Positions 27,004-36,428 of a stretch of 64,000 nucleotides of DNA are shown one piece after another; positions within the stretch are counted from its first letter, which is position 1, and each line of letters begins with the position of its first letter. A program made the translations under genes and the position numbers. The DNA is taken from NCBI GenBank assembly GCA_903970435.1, contig CAJCIS010000289.1:1-64000 (forward strand), read 5' to 3'. The notes below the pieces were generated by a model. The model worked only from the letters and a program-made list of their open reading frames with translations. It had not been told where the DNA came from and made no database searches. Origin of the DNA: Acidobacteriota bacterium (GTDB taxonomy: Bacteria > Pseudomonadota > Alphaproteobacteria > Acetobacterales > Acetobacteraceae).

Positions 27004-28710
27004 TTAGTTTGGACCATATCCACGGCCGAACTTCTGGTTCTTGACGGGCTTGCCGGGGGCGCAACGGTAGCTTGCCGCGTGCGTGGGATTGCCCGTTCCG
27101 TTGTAGCGGGCGTTCCGCGGATAGGGGCAGAGCGGGCGCTGGAATTCGATACCCTGCGCCTCGTTGTCGTTGATGTAGTGGGTTGCAATGATTTTTTCGG
27201 GTTCGGTGCCGGACTCGCGCCAGGCGACCAAAGCCGCCAAGATATCGTCCTTGGGCGACAACGGGTCGGGCGGCTGGTTGGGCGATTGGTTGCCGAAGGC
27301 GTCCGCGCCGGGGCCGCCCGTGCAGTGCCACATGCCGGGTGCGAGATACAGCCTTGTATAGGCGGGCGTGTTAGGGTCGTCGATCAATGCCTGATTGTAA
27401 TAGTCGATCGTATCGGCCGAGGGGATGACCGGATCCTCGTAGCCGGCATACAGGATCAGCTTGCCGCCTTGCGTGTTGAAAGCGGAAAGATTGGCCTGGG
27501 TGGCATTGACGACGTTGGCAAAATTCGAGCTGCCGACGGGAGTTTCGTCCAGGGCGCGGATTCTGCCGGCGCGCACGCCGGCGGGTTCTGTGACGGTCTT
27601 GAAGAGCGTCTGCCATCGGAATTGCTTGCCGAACGTCCAGGCATCGATACTGTCATAGGCCGGCTCCGTCAGCGTTTCCCGCGTGCCCAGGCCGTCGGCG
27701 GCGTTCTCCGCGCCGCGCTCGTATCCGGGATCGAGCACGCTTCCATTGCTGTCCAGCGCGCCGTGCCAGTATTGCGTCATGGCAATCACCTGGTCGGCGG
27801 TGAGGCAGGTGCAGCCGGCGGCGACGCTGTCCGCGCACGGTATTTCGCCCGGCGCGCCGGTGCACTGCAACGCGGTGGGGCTGAAATTGCACATCGCCGG
27901 CTGGGTCAGGTAATTATCGGTCGTCAGGCCGCCGTCCCGGCCGGCGCACGCGGCCAGCAGGCCGGCATGCGCCAGCGTTCGGGCGCCCGCGGTCAGATAC
28001 GCATCCGGCGCGAAATGCGTCACTTCGTAGAGTCCGGCGCCGCCACTGATGAGATGGGTGCGGTCGTAGGCCGGCGACCCCGCGAGGATGGCGTCGTAAT
28101 CGCCAGGATAACGTTCCGCTTCCGCCAGAGCCTGGCCGCCACCGGTGGAGCAGCCGTGGAAATAACTGTAGGTCGCCGGCGTGCCGTAATAATCCTGGAT
28201 GAGCGCCTTTCCGGCCAGGGTCATGAGATGGGTGGCGCCAAATCCGAAATCGGCAATTGCGGCTGCGTCGCCATGCAGGCCGCCGCGCGGCACGCCATAT
28301 TGCGTGAAGCCCTCGCGGCTGCCGCAGTAGAGCGGAATGCATTTGAACAGATTGCCGGTGCCGAGGTCGGTATTGGCAACGGCGTAGCCTTCCAGCAACC
28401 CGGTTTTCATGGCACCCGTATTGATTTCGCCGGCGAACCCGCCGTTGCCGGTGCCCAGGAAGCGGCCGTTCCATCCGGTTTCCGGCAGCCACACCGCAAT
28501 GACGATTTGCGACTGGGCCGCGTTGGCATTGGACGATACGGTCGCGGTGATGGCGCAGTAGGGCGGCGGCCCCGGTTCGTCGATCGCCGTCAGGCCGAGC
28601 GTCTGCGCCACGCCGTCCAGCTTCAGCACGGTGCCGTTCAGCGCCGTGCACGGTGTTGCGGCGGCGCTCTGGGCAAATAGCAGCAGGCTTGCTGCAATCG
28701 GCACCTTCAT
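27004..28710 (-). CDS. Secreted tannase/feruloyl esterase family protein
   Basis: A 568-residue exported esterase (PF07519 family). The signal peptide is KVPIAASLLLFAQSAAA. The catalytic serine is in the family motif HGCSTGGGQALAEAERYPGDYD (about 190). The late aspartate and histidine are expected near GYEDPVIPSADTIDYYN and GMWHCTGGPGADAF. DRTHLISGG and many cysteines, including the CTCLTADQV region, fit the fold with its disulfides. It probably hydrolyses aromatic esters such as gallate or ferulate esters of plant material. GGAGGA precedes the ATG at 28710. Reading further upstream only adds repeat-derived residues (MFLFFKKEILP). Confidence 0.9.
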   Translation of the reverse strand: MKVPIAASLLLFAQSAAATPCTALNGTVLKLDGVAQTLGLTAIDEPGPPPYCAITATVSSNANAAQSQIVIAVWLPETGWNGRFLGTGNGGFAGEINTGAMKTGLLEGYAVANTDLGTGNLFKCIPLYCGSREGFTQYGVPRGGLHGDAAAIADFGFGATHLMTLAGKALIQDYYGTPATYSYFHGCSTGGGQALAEAERYPGDYDAILAGSPAYDRTHLISGGAGLYEVTHFAPDAYLTAGARTLAHAGLLAACAGRDGGLTTDNYLTQPAMCNFSPTALQCTGAPGEIPCADSVAAGCTCLTADQVIAMTQYWHGALDSNGSVLDPGYERGAENAADGLGTRETLTEPAYDSIDAWTFGKQFRWQTLFKTVTEPAGVRAGRIRALDETPVGSSNFANVVNATQANLSAFNTQGGKLILYAGYEDPVIPSADTIDYYNQALIDDPNTPAYTRLYLAPGMWHCTGGPGADAFGNQSPNQPPDPLSPKDDILAALVAWRESGTEPEKIIATHYINDNEAQGIEFQRPLCPYPRNARYNGTGNPTHAASYRCAPGKPVKNQKFGRGYGPN

Positions 28711-28734
28711 GGCAGTCCTCCAGGGAAGGAAGAA

Positions 28735-28817
28735 AGGAAGTATTTCTTTTTTGAAAAAAAGAAACAAAAAACTTTTGAAAGTTTTTTGGTTCTTTTTTTC
28801 AAAAGAGAACTACTTCT
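28735..28817. repeat. AT palindromic repeat, inverted pair without spacer
   Basis: Forward arm 28735-28777 (TTTC/GAAA) abuts reverse arm 28777-28817 (GTTC/GAAC) with no spacer. It fills the gap between the esterase start and the stop of the CopD-like gene. Confidence 0.95.
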
Positions 28818-28824
28818 TCCTTCC

Positions 28825-30486
28825 TTACGCTTCCCGATAAAATATAAGAAGAAACCCAATCACCACAAAGCACCAAGGCCACACCCAGGCCGCCGCCGTC
28901 GCAATGCGCCCCGGCAGGCGCAGTTCCAGCCACCGCGACCACCCCGCAATGATCGCCGCCAGCGCCAGCGGCGTGTGCGTCCATTCGATGAGCAACTGAT
29001 CCTTCACATTGGCGATCGCATGGCTGTGGGTCAGCAACAGGGCGCCGCCACCTGCGCACATCAGCGGGAACACATAGGCCGCCCAGGGCGCGCGGATGCG
29101 GCCGGTGCGCACCCCCCATTCGAACAGGCCGAACGCGATCGGCAGCGCGGCAAACACGCGATGCTGCACCACCTCCACATCGTGCAACGAATCGAGCAGG
29201 CCGATATCGCCGAGCGGCCAGACTTCGGGGTCGGAACGCACCAGCAGGAAGCCGGCCAGCCCAAGGAAGATCAGCGGCCAATGCCGCGCCCAACGCACCC
29301 CGGCCTGGTTCAGCAGGGCAAAGATGCCGATGGCGAGCACGAACAGGCCGGACCAATGGTGGTTGTATTCCGACCACGCAATGTCGTCGGCGTTGCGCGG
29401 CGGCAGGTCGCCCGAGCCTTCGACGAACGCGGCGCGTGGCGTTTGCGCACGCGCGGCGGCTTCGCGGTCGAGTTGCGCCTGCAGCGCGGGAATGCCGAGG
29501 CGGTCGTGGTCGGGCGAGGCGAGGCGCGGCCAGCGCGGGGTGAAGTCCCGCGCGACGACCTCGTGCCAGGTGGCGCGGTCCTGGGTGAGGTCGATGCCGG
29601 GCGGCACGGAGGTGAGCGAGGCCGCGGTGAAGAAGACGGTGAAGCCGATGCCGATTTCGATTTCGGCAAAGCGGCGCAGGCGCAGCACGGGGACGTTGGG
29701 GTCGCGCCGCAGCCGTTCCGTGACCAGGAAATTGCCCAGGCCCAGGCACAGCAGCAGCGCGAACATTGCCACCTTGGCACCCACCATCACGCCGTACGCC
29801 GTCCCGTAAAACGCCTGCCAACTGCCGATATAGAACACGGTCATGGTGAGGCCGCTGAGCAGGATGCAGGCGACCCCGGCGATGGATATGCGGGAGAAGC
29901 GCCCGCCGATGTCGCGCAGCGCCGTGCCGCTGGAGAGCCGGCCCACAGCCATGACGAAGCACGGAATACCGCCGATCCAGATCGCTGCGCCAAGCTGGTG
30001 CAGGAATTCCACGCCCAGCAGCAGGGCGTTATGGTCCAAGCGGGCGCGCGCGTGCGTGGTTAGCGTGGCGGCGGCCAGCTCGGCGGCGCAGACGGCGAGC
30101 AAAGGCACGGCGCCGGCGCCCCGCATCAGCAGCAGGCCGAGCAGTGCGGCCGCGGCCATTTTGGCAAGCCCGGCAACGGCGAAGTTGGCGTCGAGCATGT
30201 CGGCCGCCGGCATGTCCAGGGTGCTGGCGAGGATGGCGGTTTGCAGGGTGACGTTCACCCCCTCCACCAGCACCAGGCAGAAGGCGCTGATGGCGGCGGT
30301 GCGTAGGGTGCGGCGCAGGATGTCCGGGCCCAGTGCGGCGGCAAACGGGCGGGCCGCGAAGACGAGGAAGAACGTGCCGCCCAGCGCCATGGACTGGGTG
30401 ACGATGACCAGCCCATGCAGCAGAATGCCGAGATAGCCGAACAGATCGACGAGGAGGCTCACGGCGTTGGCGTTATCCGGCTGCAC
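28825..30486 (-). CDS. CopD-like multi-pass membrane protein
   Basis: A 553-residue integral membrane protein with about 13 hydrophobic segments. The N-terminal half resembles the copper-resistance CopD family (VEFLHQLGAAIWIGGIPCFVMAV, ISIAGVACILLSGLTM, YGVMVGAKVAMFALLLCLGLGN). The C-terminal half has more helices and conserved His-containing loops (SEYNHHWSGLFVL, LLLTHSHAIAN). CopD proteins sit in the inner membrane and are linked to copper uptake or homeostasis. No CopC is fused or adjacent. The start codon is GTG at 30486 with a weak ribosome site; GTG at 30462 is an alternative. Confidence 0.8.
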   Translation of the reverse strand: MQPDNANAVSLLVDLFGYLGILLHGLVIVTQSMALGGTFFLVFAARPFAAALGPDILRRTLRTAAISAFCLVLVEGVNVTLQTAILASTLDMPAADMLDANFAVAGLAKMAAAALLGLLLMRGAGAVPLLAVCAAELAAATLTTHARARLDHNALLLGVEFLHQLGAAIWIGGIPCFVMAVGRLSSGTALRDIGGRFSRISIAGVACILLSGLTMTVFYIGSWQAFYGTAYGVMVGAKVAMFALLLCLGLGNFLVTERLRRDPNVPVLRLRRFAEIEIGIGFTVFFTAASLTSVPPGIDLTQDRATWHEVVARDFTPRWPRLASPDHDRLGIPALQAQLDREAAARAQTPRAAFVEGSGDLPPRNADDIAWSEYNHHWSGLFVLAIGIFALLNQAGVRWARHWPLIFLGLAGFLLVRSDPEVWPLGDIGLLDSLHDVEVVQHRVFAALPIAFGLFEWGVRTGRIRAPWAAYVFPLMCAGGGALLLTHSHAIANVKDQLLIEWTHTPLALAAIIAGWSRWLELRLPGRIATAAAWVWPWCFVVIGFLLIFYREA

Positions 30487-30682
30487 AGGGGCGGCCCGCT
30501 TCTACCCTGTGCGCGGGCCGGGCAACAATGCCGCTCGTGGTTCAGGGGTGCACGCGCGGCGCGCCGGCGGCCGGCGCAAGCGTGCCCCAATTTAGCCGCT
30601 TGTTCATTTGTTGCGGTTACAGCAGTGACCGCGCCGGAGCCCAAGGGACGTCCGATTGAAAGTCCAGTCTAAGAATTCATGA

Positions 30683-32182
30683 ATGAAGGGATTTGTGATG
30701 CTCGGCCTTGTGCGTCCCGCCGCTGCTTCCGAGGCCATCGCCACGCTCAAGGCGCTCGAGCGGTCGCAGGCCATGATCGAATTCGCGCCCGACGGTGTGG
30801 TGCTGACGGCCAACCAGAAATTCCTGGAGCTCATGGGCTACAGCCTGGCGGAAATCCGGGGCAAACCCCACAGCATGTTCGTCGATCCCGCCTACCGGGC
30901 AAGCCCGGAATATGCGCAGTTCTGGCAAAAACTCGGCCGCGGTGAATATCAGGCGGCGCAGTTCCGACGCATCGCCAAGGATGGCAGGGAGATTTGGATC
31001 GAAGCGTCCTACAATCCAATACTGGGCCGCAACGGTAAACCGTTCAAGGTGGTGAAATTCGCCACCGATGTGACGCAGCGGAAGACCGAGTTCGCCAACC
31101 TCAATGGCCAAGTGGAAGCCATCAACAAATCCCAGGCCAGCATCGAGTTCACGCTCGACGGCGTCGTGCTGACCGCCAACCAGAAATTCCTCGACCTCAC
31201 CGGCTACAGCCTGGCGGAAATTCAGGGCAAGCGGCACAGCATGTTTGTCGATCCCGCCCACGCCGCCAGCACCGAATACCGGCAATTCTGGGAGAAATTG
31301 AGACGCGGCGAGTACCAAGCGGGTCAGTTCAAGCGGATCGGCAGGGGCGGACAGGAGGTTTGGATCGAGGCCTCCTACAATTCGATCCTCGATCTCAACG
31401 GCAAGCCGTTCAAGGTGGTGAAATTCGCCACCGACATCACGGCGCAGATGCAGATGCTGGCCAATTTCAAAACCCTGCTCGACCATAATTTTGCCGAGAT
31501 AGAGGGTGCCGTCAGGCTCTCGTCCAGCCAGGCTGACCTTGCTTCAGGCGCGGTGCACACGACCTCGGGCACCGTGCAGACCATGGCGGCCAGCGCCGAG
31601 GAACTGGCCGCGTCGGTGCGCGAAATTTCCGACATGATGTTGCGGTCGAAGGCCGCCGCCGACAGCGCGACCACCCAGGCCGCGATGGCGGACAAGGCAA
31701 CGCAGAGCCTGACCGCCATGTCGACGTCGATGGGCGGGATTGTGACCGTCATCAGCGGGATTGCCCAGCAGATCAATCTGCTGGCGCTGAACGCGACCAT
31801 CGAGGCGGCACGGGCCGGCGACGCAGGCCGCGGGTTTGCCGTGGTGGCCAGCGAGGTGAAAAACCTGGCGCAGCAGGCCGCGCAGGCCACCGGCCAAATC
31901 AGTACAGAAATCAGCGCCCTGCAATCGGTGACAAAGGGCGTGGTGGAGTCATTGGCCGCGATTGTGAGCGCCATTCAACTCGTGCAGCAATTCGTTACCG
32001 GCACCGCCAGTTCGGTGGAGGAGCAAAGTGCCGTGACGCAACAGATGTCGCAAGGGATGCAAACCGCATCCCTTGCGATGGTGGGCATAAACGACAACAT
32101 GACGGAGATTACCGCCGCGGTTACGCAGGTGGCGCATGCCATGGGGGACACGCGCAAGTCCGCGAGCGTGCTTGTGCGGTAA
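30683..32182 (+). CDS. Soluble methyl-accepting chemotaxis protein with two PAS domains
   Basis: A 499-residue cytoplasmic chemoreceptor without transmembrane segments. Two PAS domains (about 25-130 and 147-252) are nearly identical to each other and lie 366 bp apart: both contain [27 protein letters not shown] and [13 protein letters not shown]. The signalling domain has the conserved hairpin tip [22 protein letters not shown] near 366. A heme- or flavin-binding sensor for oxygen or redox state is plausible but not shown. An ATG at 30698 has the better-spaced AAGGGA and may be the true start. The stop TAA is the first base triplet of an AT repeat composite. Confidence 0.93.
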   Translation: MKGFVMLGLVRPAAASEAIATLKALERSQAMIEFAPDGVVLTANQKFLELMGYSLAEIRGKPHSMFVDPAYRASPEYAQFWQKLGRGEYQAAQFRRIAKDGREIWIEASYNPILGRNGKPFKVVKFATDVTQRKTEFANLNGQVEAINKSQASIEFTLDGVVLTANQKFLDLTGYSLAEIQGKRHSMFVDPAHAASTEYRQFWEKLRRGEYQAGQFKRIGRGGQEVWIEASYNSILDLNGKPFKVVKFATDITAQMQMLANFKTLLDHNFAEIEGAVRLSSSQADLASGAVHTTSGTVQTMAASAEELAASVREISDMMLRSKAAADSATTQAAMADKATQSLTAMSTSMGGIVTVISGIAQQINLLALNATIEAARAGDAGRGFAVVASEVKNLAQQAAQATGQISTEISALQSVTKGVVESLAAIVSAIQLVQQFVTGTASSVEEQSAVTQQMSQGMQTASLAMVGINDNMTEITAAVTQVAHAMGDTRKSASVLVR

Positions 32183-32328
32183 GGAAGCCGTTCTTTTCTG
32201 AAGAAAAGAACCAAAAGACTTTTGCTTTTTGACGCAATCCCCGACTTATCGGCCTTGGCCCGAACCTATGTGCAGGCGCAGGGGCAAAAGTCTTTTGGTT
32301 CTTTTCTTCAGAAAAGAACTGCTTACCC
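32180..32328. repeat. AT palindromic repeat, complete C/G-type composite (149 bp)
   Basis: Forward arm 32180-32224 begins on the TAA of the chemoreceptor gene. The core is about 32225-32284 and the reverse arm is 32285-32328. It is the inverted near-copy of the element at 13195-13343. Confidence 0.97.
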
Positions 32329-32658
32329 CTGCCCGACAAATACGCGTACACGCCCCAACTAGCGGTTGAGAAATCACCGGCGATTCCAGGCCATAACGGC
32401 GGGCGCATCCGACAGTTCCTGAGTCTGTCATTCCCTCTCGCATTCATTACGCTATCGCCGTTCGTTTTTATGTCGACCCGCCAAATGGGCGCACGAAGAC
32501 GTGAACATTGCCGACGGTTCCGACGCATCGAAGAAACCCGAACAAGCATTAGGTTCGCAGCCAAGTTGCATGGAGATCCTAATGATAGCAGTTGCATGGC
32601 CAGGTGTTGGCGATCGCCGACCCGATGGGGTGCCAGAATCCAGAACCGGGAGATCTCA
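32329..32658. other. Gene-free leader region of the Tat-exported SDR gene
   Basis: About 330 bp with no supported gene. It should carry the promoter of the SDR operon. The frame of the SDR stays open upstream, but its residues there are Arg-rich and unlike the family, so I read it as non-coding. Confidence 0.5.
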
Positions 32659-33726
32659 GTGACCGGCACGATCGAGAAGCATGACGCCCTGCGGCGCGGC
32701 CTTGTCATGGGTGGCGGATTGGCGGCCGGCCTGGCCATGGCCAATGCGGCAAGTGCGGCAACGGCGACGTCAACACTTGAAATGCAGACGCAAGATGCGC
32801 CGCGCACATTGGACGGTAATTCGGTGCCGGAACCGCCGCCGGAGAAATCGGCGGGTCCGGTACGGCCGGGGCGCGGATCGATGCTAACTGGCAAGGTTGC
32901 CGTGGTTACAGGCGCCGCACGCGGTATTGGCCGTGCCATTGCCGTGGAGTTTGCGGCCAACGGCGCCGACGTGGTTGCCGTCGATATTGCAGGCCCTGTC
33001 AGCCCCGCTTCGAACGCGGAACCGGCGACGCCGGACGAACTCGCCGATACGGTTCGGCAGATCAAACAATATGGCCGCCGCGGAGAGGCGATTCGTGCCG
33101 ATATCCGCGACATCGCGGCGCTGCGCCGTGTCGCCGATCAGGTCCAGACCACCTATGGCAAAATCGATATTGTCGTGGCCGATGCGGCCATTCAGCGATG
33201 GATGCCGTTGCTGGACATGCAGGATAGTGATTGGCACGACGTCATCGACAACAACCTCAATGGCACGGCCAACACCATTCGCGCATTTGCGCCCAAGATG
33301 GTGGCGCAAAAAAATGGCCGGATTATTGTGCTGTCCTCGATGCAGGGTCTGCATGGAACGAAGGACGCGTCCAGCTATTCGGCGTCGAAGTGGGGAATCA
33401 TCGGCCTGATGAAGTCGGCGGCTTTGGAGCTGGGTCAGTATAATATTACAGTCAACGCGCTCATACCGGGGTTGGTCGACACGGCGCTGACACGCTACTA
33501 TAAACGTCTGAGCGAAACCATGGCGGAAACGGGTCGCAAGCCGCCGGAGAAACCGACGCCGCAAGAAGCGTGGGATGTGCGGGCACCGACCGTTGCGCTC
33601 AAGGTTGGCTGGTTGCAGCCGGATGACATTTCGCCGGCAGCGGTGTTTCTGGCGTCCGACGCAGCCGCCATGGTAACCGGCGCCGAATATCAGGTGACCG
33701 GCGGTGACAGCGCGAAGGACGTTTGA
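32659..33726 (+). CDS. SDR family oxidoreductase with Tat signal
   Basis: A 355-residue short-chain dehydrogenase. Near the N-terminus, RRGLVMGGGLAAGLAMANAA (from residue 12) looks like a twin-arginine signal, followed by a Pro/Glu linker. The Rossmann fold starts MLTGKVAVVTGAARGIGRAI (about 75). The catalytic Ser is in VLSSMQG and the Tyr/Lys in SSYSASKWG (about 240). TALTRYYKRL and DISPAAVFLASDAAAMVTGA complete the fold. It oxidises or reduces an unknown alcohol/carbonyl with NAD(P). Export of an SDR is unusual, since NAD(P) must be acquired before translocation. GGGAG before the GTG at 32659 supports this start. Confidence 0.85.
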   Translation: MTGTIEKHDALRRGLVMGGGLAAGLAMANAASAATATSTLEMQTQDAPRTLDGNSVPEPPPEKSAGPVRPGRGSMLTGKVAVVTGAARGIGRAIAVEFAANGADVVAVDIAGPVSPASNAEPATPDELADTVRQIKQYGRRGEAIRADIRDIAALRRVADQVQTTYGKIDIVVADAAIQRWMPLLDMQDSDWHDVIDNNLNGTANTIRAFAPKMVAQKNGRIIVLSSMQGLHGTKDASSYSASKWGIIGLMKSAALELGQYNITVNALIPGLVDTALTRYYKRLSETMAETGRKPPEKPTPQEAWDVRAPTVALKVGWLQPDDISPAAVFLASDAAAMVTGAEYQVTGGDSAKDV

Positions 33727-33743
33727 ACAGGAAAGGATGTTCA

Positions 33744-33850
33744 GACTTTTGCCCCGGCACCTGCACAAACGTTGGGGTTATGGCCCATAGGCTGGGGATT
33801 GCATCAGGAGAAGTCTTTTGGTTCTTTTCCTCAGAAAAGAACTGCTTCCT
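33744..33850. repeat. AT palindromic repeat, C/G-type core and reverse arm
   Basis: Only the last bases of a left arm remain (GACTTTTGC at 33745-33753). The diverged core fills 33754-33808 and the reverse arm 33809-33850. It lies between the two SDR genes. Confidence 0.9.
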
Positions 33851-33927
33851 TGCTTTTTTTCAGCTTTTTTTCAGCCAGACACTCAGCCGCCGCCCGCGGA
33901 ACGTCGGGCGTTCAAGGAGAGGCACCA

Positions 33928-34803
33928 TTGCAGGATCCAACAACAAAATATCCGCGGCCGCCCTATCAGAGGCAGTCACAACCCTGGCCTGGCCTCGCCG
34001 GCAAGATGAACCCGCCGCCCGACCACGGCGAAACGACTTATCGCGGATCGGGCCGGTTGCTTGGTCGAAAGGCTCTGATAACCGGCGGCGATTCCGGTAT
34101 GGGCCGCGCCGCGGCGATTGCATTCGCGCGCGAAGGCGCCGATGTCGCCATCAACTATCTTCCGGCCGAGGAAGAGGATGCGCGCGAGGTCATTGCCCTC
34201 ATCCGGCAGGCGGGGCGAACCGGTTTGGCGCTACCGGGTGATATCCGCGAGGAGGCATTCTGCCAGGAGCTTGTTGCAGAAGCGGTGCGCGGCCTCGGCG
34301 GGTTGAACATTGTGGTGAGCAATGCGGGACGCCAGCAGACACATCCCTCAATACTCGACATTTCCACCGAGGAATTCGATGCGACCATAAAGACGAACAT
34401 CTATGCACCGTTCTGGATCATCAAGGCGGCGCTGCCGCATCTGCCACCCGGCTCCACGATTATCGGCACCACATCGGAGCAGGCTTATGATCCCACGCCG
34501 GATTTGTACGACTACGCGCAGACCAAGGCCGCGACGATGAATTACGTGAAATCACTCGCCAAGCAGTTGGCGCCGAAAGGAATTCGCGTGAATGGCGTGG
34601 CGCCCGGCCCGATCTGGACACCGTTGCAGGTTTCCGGCGGTGCCACGCAGGAAAAGCTGGAACATTTCGGTGGTCAGACGCCGCTGGGCCGCGCCGGGCA
34701 GCCGGCCGAACTCGCATCGATCTACGTTCAACTTGCCGCCGACGATGGCAGCTTTGCGACCGGGCAGGTGTATGGCTCGGCCGGCGGGAGCGGGCAGCCT
34801 TGA
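33928..34803 (+). CDS. SDR family oxidoreductase (YghA/YhxD-like)
   Basis: A 291-residue short-chain dehydrogenase of the longer type with an N-terminal extension (YPRPPYQRQSQPWPGLAGKM and NPPPDHGE), typical of the YghA/YhxD group. Cofactor loop TGGDSGMGRAAAIAFA (about 52), catalytic Ser in GTTSEQ, Tyr/Lys in DYAQTKAATMNYVKSL (about 195), and PGPIWTPLQVSGG. It is predicted to be a cytoplasmic NAD(P)-dependent alcohol/aldehyde reductase, substrate unknown. AAGGAGAGG before the TTG at 33928 defines the start; the open frame upstream crosses an AT repeat and is not coding. Confidence 0.9.
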   Translation: MQDPTTKYPRPPYQRQSQPWPGLAGKMNPPPDHGETTYRGSGRLLGRKALITGGDSGMGRAAAIAFAREGADVAINYLPAEEEDAREVIALIRQAGRTGLALPGDIREEAFCQELVAEAVRGLGGLNIVVSNAGRQQTHPSILDISTEEFDATIKTNIYAPFWIIKAALPHLPPGSTIIGTTSEQAYDPTPDLYDYAQTKAATMNYVKSLAKQLAPKGIRVNGVAPGPIWTPLQVSGGATQEKLEHFGGQTPLGRAGQPAELASIYVQLAADDGSFATGQVYGSAGGSGQP

Positions 34804-34821
34804 CGGCTGTTCGGATCGGTT

Positions 34822-34870
34822 TAAGGAAGGAAGTATTTCTTTTTTGAAAAAAAGAAACAAGAAACTTTTT
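34822..34870 (+). repeat. AT palindromic repeat, single forward arm
   Basis: TTTC/GAAA-closed stem with AAACAAGAAACTTTT tail. Last well-preserved copy before a repeat-poor stretch of about 18.6 kb. Confidence 0.93.
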
Positions 34871-34940
34871 TATTATGGAGTTTGAGGACCCCCTGGCATT
34901 TTTCTCAATCCGGCGCCATGGTGCCAGGGGAGGCAAAACC

Positions 34941-36422
34941 GTGACACCTCATTTCAAGATAGCCATAGTGGGCGCCGGCTTTGCCGGGCTCGGCATGGCG
35001 ATACGACTCAAGGCGCAGGGGGAGACGTCCTTTGTGGTGCTGGAGAAGGCCGGCCGCGTGGGCGGCACCTGGCGCGACAATACCTATCCTGGGGCGGCGT
35101 GCGACGTACAATCGCACCTCTATTGGTTCTCGTTCGACGCGCAACCGAACTGGAGCCGCATCTATCCATTGCAGCCTGAAATCCTTGCCAACATCGACGC
35201 CATGGTCGCGCGCCATGACCTGCTGCCGAATATACGCCTGAACGCCGAATTGGGCTCTGCCGCTTGGGACGAACGAGACTCGGTGTGGCGGCTTCAATTG
35301 CGCGATGGCCGTATGCTGGAAGCCAATATTGTCATCACGGCGTGGGGACAACTCAACCGTCCGTCGATTCCTGATTTCAGCGGCGTGGCGAACTTTGCCG
35401 GTGCCTGGTTTCATTCCGCTCAATGGAATCACGCGGTTCAGCTGCAAGGCAAGCGGGTGGCCAGCATCGGCAACGGGCCGAGCGCGGCGCAATTCATTCC
35501 GGAGATTGCAGAGGTGGCCGGCCACCTCACCGTGTTCCAGCGTTCGCCAAACTATATCGTTCCGCGCCAGGACCGCGCCTACACCGAAGAGGAACTTGCC
35601 CAGTTTGCCACTGGGCCGGCGCGCGCCGAAAGCCGCGAATTGTATTATCAAGAGCATGAAGGTTGGTTCCCGGCCTTCTATCCGGGCACCGAACGCGCGG
35701 CTGAATTCGAGGCCCTCGCGCGCGCACATCTGGAGGAACAGGTTGCCGACCCGGTGCTGCGCGAGCGTCTGTGGCCGCGCTATCCGCTCGGGTGCAAACG
35801 CCTCATCATATCGGACGATTTTCTGCCCGCCATGGCGCGGCCGAACGTGACGCTTGTCACCGAGCATATCGAGTGCATCGAAGAAAAAGGCGTTCGCACG
35901 AAGGATGGCATGCTGCACGATGTGGATGTGATTGTGTATGGAACCGGATTCGACACATTGCAGTTCCTCGGGGCCGGTGACATAACCGGCCGCGGCGGAC
36001 GCTCGTTGCGCCAGGCTTGGCATGCCGCGCCGCGAGCTTACCTTGGCATGAACATCGCCGGCTTCCCGAATCTTTTCATGCTTTATGGCCCCAACACAAA
36101 CCTTGGCCACAACTCTATCCTGCTGATGCTGGAATGCCAATTCGAATATATATTACAGGCCGTCAATGCGATCGACCAGCATGATGGCCGCCCGCTGGAC
36201 GTGCGGTCCGATGCGCTGGCGACATTCAATCGTCGCCTGCAGAACGACCTGCAGGCGACGGCATGGGCCGGAAGTTGCATTTCCTGGTACAAGACGGCCG
36301 ACAATCTCATTACGAATAATTGGTCCGGCTCGGTGGAGGATTACCGCGCCCGAACTTCGCAGCTCGATCTGAACGATTACGAATTCGTTGAGGCGCCGCC
36401 GCAAACAGCACGCGCAGGATAG
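34941..36422 (+). CDS. Flavin-containing (Baeyer-Villiger-type) monooxygenase
   Basis: A 493-residue FAD/NADPH monooxygenase. The FAD site is IVGAGFAGLGMAIRL (about 10-24), followed by WRDNTYPGAACDVQSHLY. FAGAWFHSAQWN (about 151) corresponds to the Baeyer-Villiger fingerprint F-x-G-x3-H-x3-W, although the usual Pro/Asp after Trp is Asn. The NADPH site is IGNGPSAAQFIPEIA. It converts ketones to esters, or oxidises N/S atoms, with O2. The GTG at 34941 follows AGGGGAGG, better than the ATG at 34875. Six bp separate it from the alpha/beta hydrolase gene, so a ketone-to-ester-to-acid route is plausible. Confidence 0.9.
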   Translation: MTPHFKIAIVGAGFAGLGMAIRLKAQGETSFVVLEKAGRVGGTWRDNTYPGAACDVQSHLYWFSFDAQPNWSRIYPLQPEILANIDAMVARHDLLPNIRLNAELGSAAWDERDSVWRLQLRDGRMLEANIVITAWGQLNRPSIPDFSGVANFAGAWFHSAQWNHAVQLQGKRVASIGNGPSAAQFIPEIAEVAGHLTVFQRSPNYIVPRQDRAYTEEELAQFATGPARAESRELYYQEHEGWFPAFYPGTERAAEFEALARAHLEEQVADPVLRERLWPRYPLGCKRLIISDDFLPAMARPNVTLVTEHIECIEEKGVRTKDGMLHDVDVIVYGTGFDTLQFLGAGDITGRGGRSLRQAWHAAPRAYLGMNIAGFPNLFMLYGPNTNLGHNSILLMLECQFEYILQAVNAIDQHDGRPLDVRSDALATFNRRLQNDLQATAWAGSCISWYKTADNLITNNWSGSVEDYRARTSQLDLNDYEFVEAPPQTARAG

Positions 36423-36428
36423 CGTCAC

